Origin: Caulobacteraceae bacterium UBA5005
Lineage (GTDB): Bacteria; Pseudomonadota; Alphaproteobacteria; Caulobacterales; Caulobacteraceae
Direction of reading: 5' to 3'
Assembly (NCBI GenBank): GCA_002398405.1
Contig: DGYN01000018.1
Location: 1 to 16,494 of the forward strand
Length of the DNA stretch: 16,494 nt
Every line of letters begins with the position of its first letter. Within the stretch, counting starts at the first letter, position 1. Below, piece after piece: positions 14,255 through 16,494 of this stretch. A model generated the notes under the pieces. It was not told the DNA's origin. It saw nothing but the letters and a program-made list of their open reading frames with translations, and did not search any database. A program made the translations under genes and the position numbers.

Positions 14255-14854
14255 ATGTCTGGTTTCGACTTGGACGCACACGGCGATGACGCCGAGTCCG
14301 TCCGCATCAGTGGCCGCGTCAAATGGTTCGACGCTGGCAAGGGGTACGGGTTCATCGTACCTGATGATCCTGGCCAAACCGGGCTCAAGGACGTGTTGCT
14401 GCACGTCACGAGCCTTCGGCAGGCCGGCAAGGAAGGGGCCCTGGAAGGCTCCATCATCGTTTGTGACGTCGTGCGCCGTCCCAAGGGCTGGCAGGTCGCC
14501 GAGGTCGTGGATCTGGACGAGACCACCGCCAGCATCCCGGAACGGCGCGGTTTTGACCGCCCCCTGCGCGGCGATATCCGCGGCGAAACCTATCGCCCCG
14601 CCTTCCGCGAGCGCCCGCGGGAAAGCGCATCATCCGGGCCGGCCGGCCCGCTCGAACGCGCCAAGGTGAAGTGGTTCAACCGCACCAAGGGCTACGGCTT
14701 CGTCGTCCGCGACACCGAGCCCGGCGACATCTTCGTTCATATTGAAACCCTGCGCCGCTCAGGGTTCGATGACCTCACCCCCGGCGAGGACGTGATGGTG
14801 CGCTTCGCCGAGGGCCCCAAGGGCCTGGTGGTCGCGGAAATCAGCCATAACTGA
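14255..14854 (+). CDS. Tandem cold-shock-domain protein
   Basis: The 199-residue protein carries two CspA-like nucleic-acid-binding domains joined by a charged, Arg-rich linker (about 90-130). Domain 1 (about 17-85) has KWFDAGKGYGFIV (K23-V35) as RNP1 and DVLLHV as RNP2, where Leu replaces the usual aromatic Phe. Domain 2 (about 135-199) has KVKWFNRTKGYGFVV (K137 on) and DIFVHI, closer to consensus. Such proteins bind single-stranded nucleic acid and act as RNA chaperones in the cytoplasm. Two-domain forms are typical of Caulobacter and relatives, where some are induced in stationary phase rather than by cold. AGAGGGG just before the ATG is a strong ribosome site. It stands alone, converging on the glutaminyl cyclase gene across a long inverted repeat. 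Confidence 0.95.
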   Translation: MSGFDLDAHGDDAESVRISGRVKWFDAGKGYGFIVPDDPGQTGLKDVLLHVTSLRQAGKEGALEGSIIVCDVVRRPKGWQVAEVVDLDETTASIPERRGFDRPLRGDIRGETYRPAFRERPRESASSGPAGPLERAKVKWFNRTKGYGFVVRDTEPGDIFVHIETLRRSGFDDLTPGEDVMVRFAEGPKGLVVAEISHN

Positions 14855-14893
14855 GACGTTGGTCTGGGTCGCTGCTGAGGCTGCGCATGCTCT

Positions 14894-15060
14894 AAATCCT
14901 CACCCGTAGGGGGAGGGGGACCGCGCAGCGGAGGAGGGGGTCCTAAGGCGAGCAGTTCTGTCTGACAGCAATTCGACATGGGATTCCAAAGGTCTCAGGC
15001 TCGGAGAACCCCCTCCACCATGCTTCGCATGGTCCCCCTCCACCCTACGGGGGAGGATTT
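14894..15060. repeat. Long imperfect inverted repeat between convergent genes
   Basis: The left arm (14894-14943) begins AAATCCTCACCCGTAGGGGG, and the right arm (15008-15060) is its imperfect reverse complement ending CTACGGGGGAGGATTT. Both arms hold secondary palindromes: CCGCGCAGCGG on the left and CCATGCTTCGCATGG on the right. About 65 bases of unrelated sequence lie between them. The structure resembles a small REP-pair or MITE-like element with no coding capacity. The fragment at 1-34 may be a relative. Confidence 0.8.
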
Positions 15061-15075
15061 GGCACGGGCCGCCCC

Positions 15076-15909
15076 CTACTGCGGCAGGTTCGCCGGGCGC
15101 TGGCGCTCGATCAGCTTGATCTCATAGAGCTTGGGCCACTGCTTGCCGGTGACGAAGATGCGGTCGCTGGCGGCGTCGTAGGCGATGCCGTTCAGGACAT
15201 CGGGACTGCTGTTGCCCCGGTCGGAGGGCTTCAGAAGGTTGTTGAGCAGGATCCGGCCAACCACATAACCGGTCTGCGGATCGATGCGCACGATGACGTC
15301 GGTCAGCCAGACATTGGCCCAGACCTCGCCCTTTATGTACTCGATCTCGTTGAGGTTCTTCAGCGGCTGGCCCTGGAAGGTGACGGTGACGCGGCCGGTT
15401 TCCTTCAGGGTCACGGGATCGAGGAAACGCAGCTCGGGCGTCCCGTCGCTCATGATGATGCGTTTGCTGTCCTGGGTCAGGCCCCAGCCTTCGCCCGGAT
15501 ACTGCCACTCGCCCTTGGGTTCAAAGGTTTTCAGGTCGTATATGAAACCCTTGTTGTGCTGCCAGGTCAGCTCGATCAGACGATTGTCGAAATTGACGAT
15601 GCCCTCGCCGAAATAGGGAGCGGGCACATCGCGCTTCTGCACCACCTCGCCGGTCTCTAGGCGGACCTTGCGGATCGAGGTGCGGCCGACTTGACCGGTG
15701 CTCTCATAAAGATGGCCGTCGAGCCACAGCAGCCCCTGAGTGAAGGCCGCCCGGTCGTGGGGGAAGCTGTTGACCACCTCATAGCCATAGAGCCGGTCCG
15801 GCGGCAGGCTCGTAGCCGCGGCGGCCTTGGGCGCCGGCGGGGTCTCCTGCCCGATAGACGGGTTTCCGCAGGAGGCGAGCAGGGCCGCGATCAGCAGCAG
15901 TCGAAGCAT
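15076..15909 (-). CDS. Glutaminyl-peptide cyclotransferase (glutamine cyclase), predicted lipoprotein
   Basis: This is the plant/bacterial type glutaminyl cyclase, a beta-propeller enzyme that converts N-terminal glutamine of peptides to pyroglutamate. It has 277 residues. Residues 1-14 end in LASC, a good lipobox with C14, followed by a Pro/Ala-rich linker (about 20-37), so the enzyme is probably anchored in the envelope. Family motifs are HDRAAFTQGLLW, LYESTGQVGRTSIRKV, GEGWGLTQDSKRIIMSDGT, LNEIEYIKGEVWANVW, and VLNGIAYDAASDRIFVTGK with WPKLYEI. GGGGA about nine bases before the ATG at 15909 supports the start. It is monocistronic as far as can be seen. Its physiological substrate is unknown in bacteria. 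Confidence 0.93.
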   Translation of the reverse strand: MLRLLLIAALLASCGNPSIGQETPPAPKAAAATSLPPDRLYGYEVVNSFPHDRAAFTQGLLWLDGHLYESTGQVGRTSIRKVRLETGEVVQKRDVPAPYFGEGIVNFDNRLIELTWQHNKGFIYDLKTFEPKGEWQYPGEGWGLTQDSKRIIMSDGTPELRFLDPVTLKETGRVTVTFQGQPLKNLNEIEYIKGEVWANVWLTDVIVRIDPQTGYVVGRILLNNLLKPSDRGNSSPDVLNGIAYDAASDRIFVTGKQWPKLYEIKLIERQRPANLPQ

Positions 15910-16024
15910 GGAACTATCCCCGTTGGCGCGGTGCGGACCTTAGCGAAGCGTATGGCGGCTTCAAGACGCGGCATTCGTTGCTCCTGCGAGCGGCGCATGG
16001 CAAGAGACGGCCAACCGGCGTCCT

Positions 16025-16101
16025 CGGGGCGTAGCGCAGCCTGGTAGCGCATCTGCTTTGGGAGCAGAGGGTCGCGTGTTCGAATCACGCCGCCCCGACC
16101 A
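16025..16101 (+). tRNA. tRNA-Pro (anticodon UGG)
   Basis: A complete 77-nt cloverleaf with encoded CCA. CGGGGCG (16025-16031) pairs with CGCCCCG (16091-16097), then A and CCA. The D arm is nearly identical to the other proline tRNA. The anticodon stem TCTGC/GCAGA holds loop TTTGGGA, which puts TGG at 16059-16061 and G at position 37. It can read CCA, CCG and, with modification, all proline codons. No clear promoter was found upstream: TTGCTC at 15978 lacks a convincing -10. Confidence 0.97.
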
Positions 16102-16130
16102 GCCGGCAGGAATTAGGGGTTCGACCGCAC

Positions 16131-16439
16131 ATGCTTGCGCGCATCTACCGTCCGTCCAAGACCGCCATGCAGTCGGGCCGCGCCAAGGCGACCGAGTGGG
16201 TGCTGGAGTTCGAACTGACCGACGCGCGCCGCTCCGACCCGCTGATGGGCTGGACCGTCACCGCCGACACCTCGTCCAGCCAGGTGCGCCTGGTGTTCGC
16301 CGAAAAGGCCGAGGCGGTTCGCTACGCCGAGGCCCACGGCATCGCCTTCCAGCTGGTCGATCCCGCGCCCGCCAAGCGGATCATCAAGGCCTACGCCGAC
16401 AACTTCGCCTTCAACCGAAGAACCCCCTGGACCCACTAG
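16131..16439 (+). CDS. NDUFS4-like NADH dehydrogenase accessory subunit (ETC complex I subunit region)
   Basis: The 102-residue protein matches the ETC_C1_NDUFS4 family, the bacterial relative of the mitochondrial 18-kDa complex I subunit found in alphaproteobacteria. Typical features are ARIYRPSKTAMQSGRAK at the start, WVLEFE, DPLMGWTVTADTSSSQVRL, F..KAEAVRYAEAHGI, and NFAFNRRTPWTH at the end. It should sit on the peripheral arm of complex I at the membrane. As usual for this gene, it is away from the nuo operon. It lies 29 bases after tRNA-Pro(UGG) and just before another tRNA, so it may share the tRNA transcript. The ribosome site is weak (AGGGG 13 bases upstream), but the conserved N-terminus fixes the start. 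Confidence 0.93.
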   Translation: MLARIYRPSKTAMQSGRAKATEWVLEFELTDARRSDPLMGWTVTADTSSSQVRLVFAEKAEAVRYAEAHGIAFQLVDPAPAKRIIKAYADNFAFNRRTPWTH

Positions 16440-16465
16440 CTGGGATCCCTTGGGGACTCTTCCGG

Positions 16466-16494
16466 GCGCCCGTAGCTCAACCGGATAGAGCACC
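16466..16494 (+). tRNA. 5' part of a tRNA cut by the window end (possibly tRNA-Arg)
   Basis: GCGCCCG (16466-16472) is a tRNA-like acceptor strand, followed by TA and a D arm GCTC, AACCGGATA, GAGC, with A as position 26 and the first two bases of the anticodon stem. The anticodon lies outside the window. The acceptor and D-arm sequence resemble alphaproteobacterial tRNA-Arg genes, but the isotype is a guess. Confidence 0.75.

Noticed and set aside
16113..16493. Minus-strand frame over the NDUFS4-like gene
   Set aside because: It is antisense to a conserved gene and runs into the terminal tRNA.

Overview
The window looks like an ordinary chromosomal segment of a GC-rich alphaproteobacterium, most likely Caulobacterales (Caulobacter/Phenylobacterium-like). 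The grounds are the strong G/C bias at third codon positions, a DUF2842 membrane protein, a type 2 ArgC, an NDUFS4-like complex I accessory subunit, a class I PHA synthase, the alaC-hom-glpX-recJ gene order, and Caulobacter-style promoter motifs. The placement rests on family recognition, not on a database search.

Layout. 1-932: a tRNA-Pro(GGG) with a plausible promoter, two perfect hairpins, and an unrecognised exported protein. 963-1639: a paired inverted repeat, then on the minus strand a GlsB/YeaQ-type membrane protein and a DUF2842 protein separated by an intrinsic terminator. 1763-3907: heme A synthase ctaA, then the rplM-rpsI ribosomal operon with its own promoter and a textbook terminator. 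3924-5923: argC, a stand-alone receiver-domain response regulator, and an exported MsrB. 5937-7962: an inverted repeat, then phaC on the minus strand. 8071-13966: a small predicted lipoprotein, followed by a compact plus-strand run of alaC, hom, glpX and recJ with gaps of 1, 42 and 27 nt. 14035-14854: tRNA-Glu(UUC) and a tandem cold-shock-domain protein. 14894-15909: a long inverted repeat and a minus-strand glutaminyl cyclase lipoprotein. 16025-16494: tRNA-Pro(UGG), an NDUFS4-like gene, and the 5' end of another tRNA cut by the window edge.

How the genes relate. Most are housekeeping: respiration (ctaA, NDUFS4-like), translation (rplM, rpsI, three complete tRNAs), amino-acid synthesis (argC, alaC, hom), gluconeogenesis (glpX), DNA repair (recJ) and carbon storage (phaC). 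A few point to stress or envelope functions (GlsB-like, MsrB, the cold-shock protein, two unknown exported proteins). The most informative non-coding signals are a candidate general-stress (EcfG-type) promoter upstream of the GlsB-like gene, a candidate ECF (SigF-like) promoter upstream of msrB, and a large inverted repeat at each of the three convergent gene junctions.

I found no CRISPR array, transposase, phage gene, toxin-antitoxin or defence cluster, and no convincing undescribed multigene system. No gene-free stretch exceeds 300 bases. The long antisense open frames are shadows of GC-rich genes.
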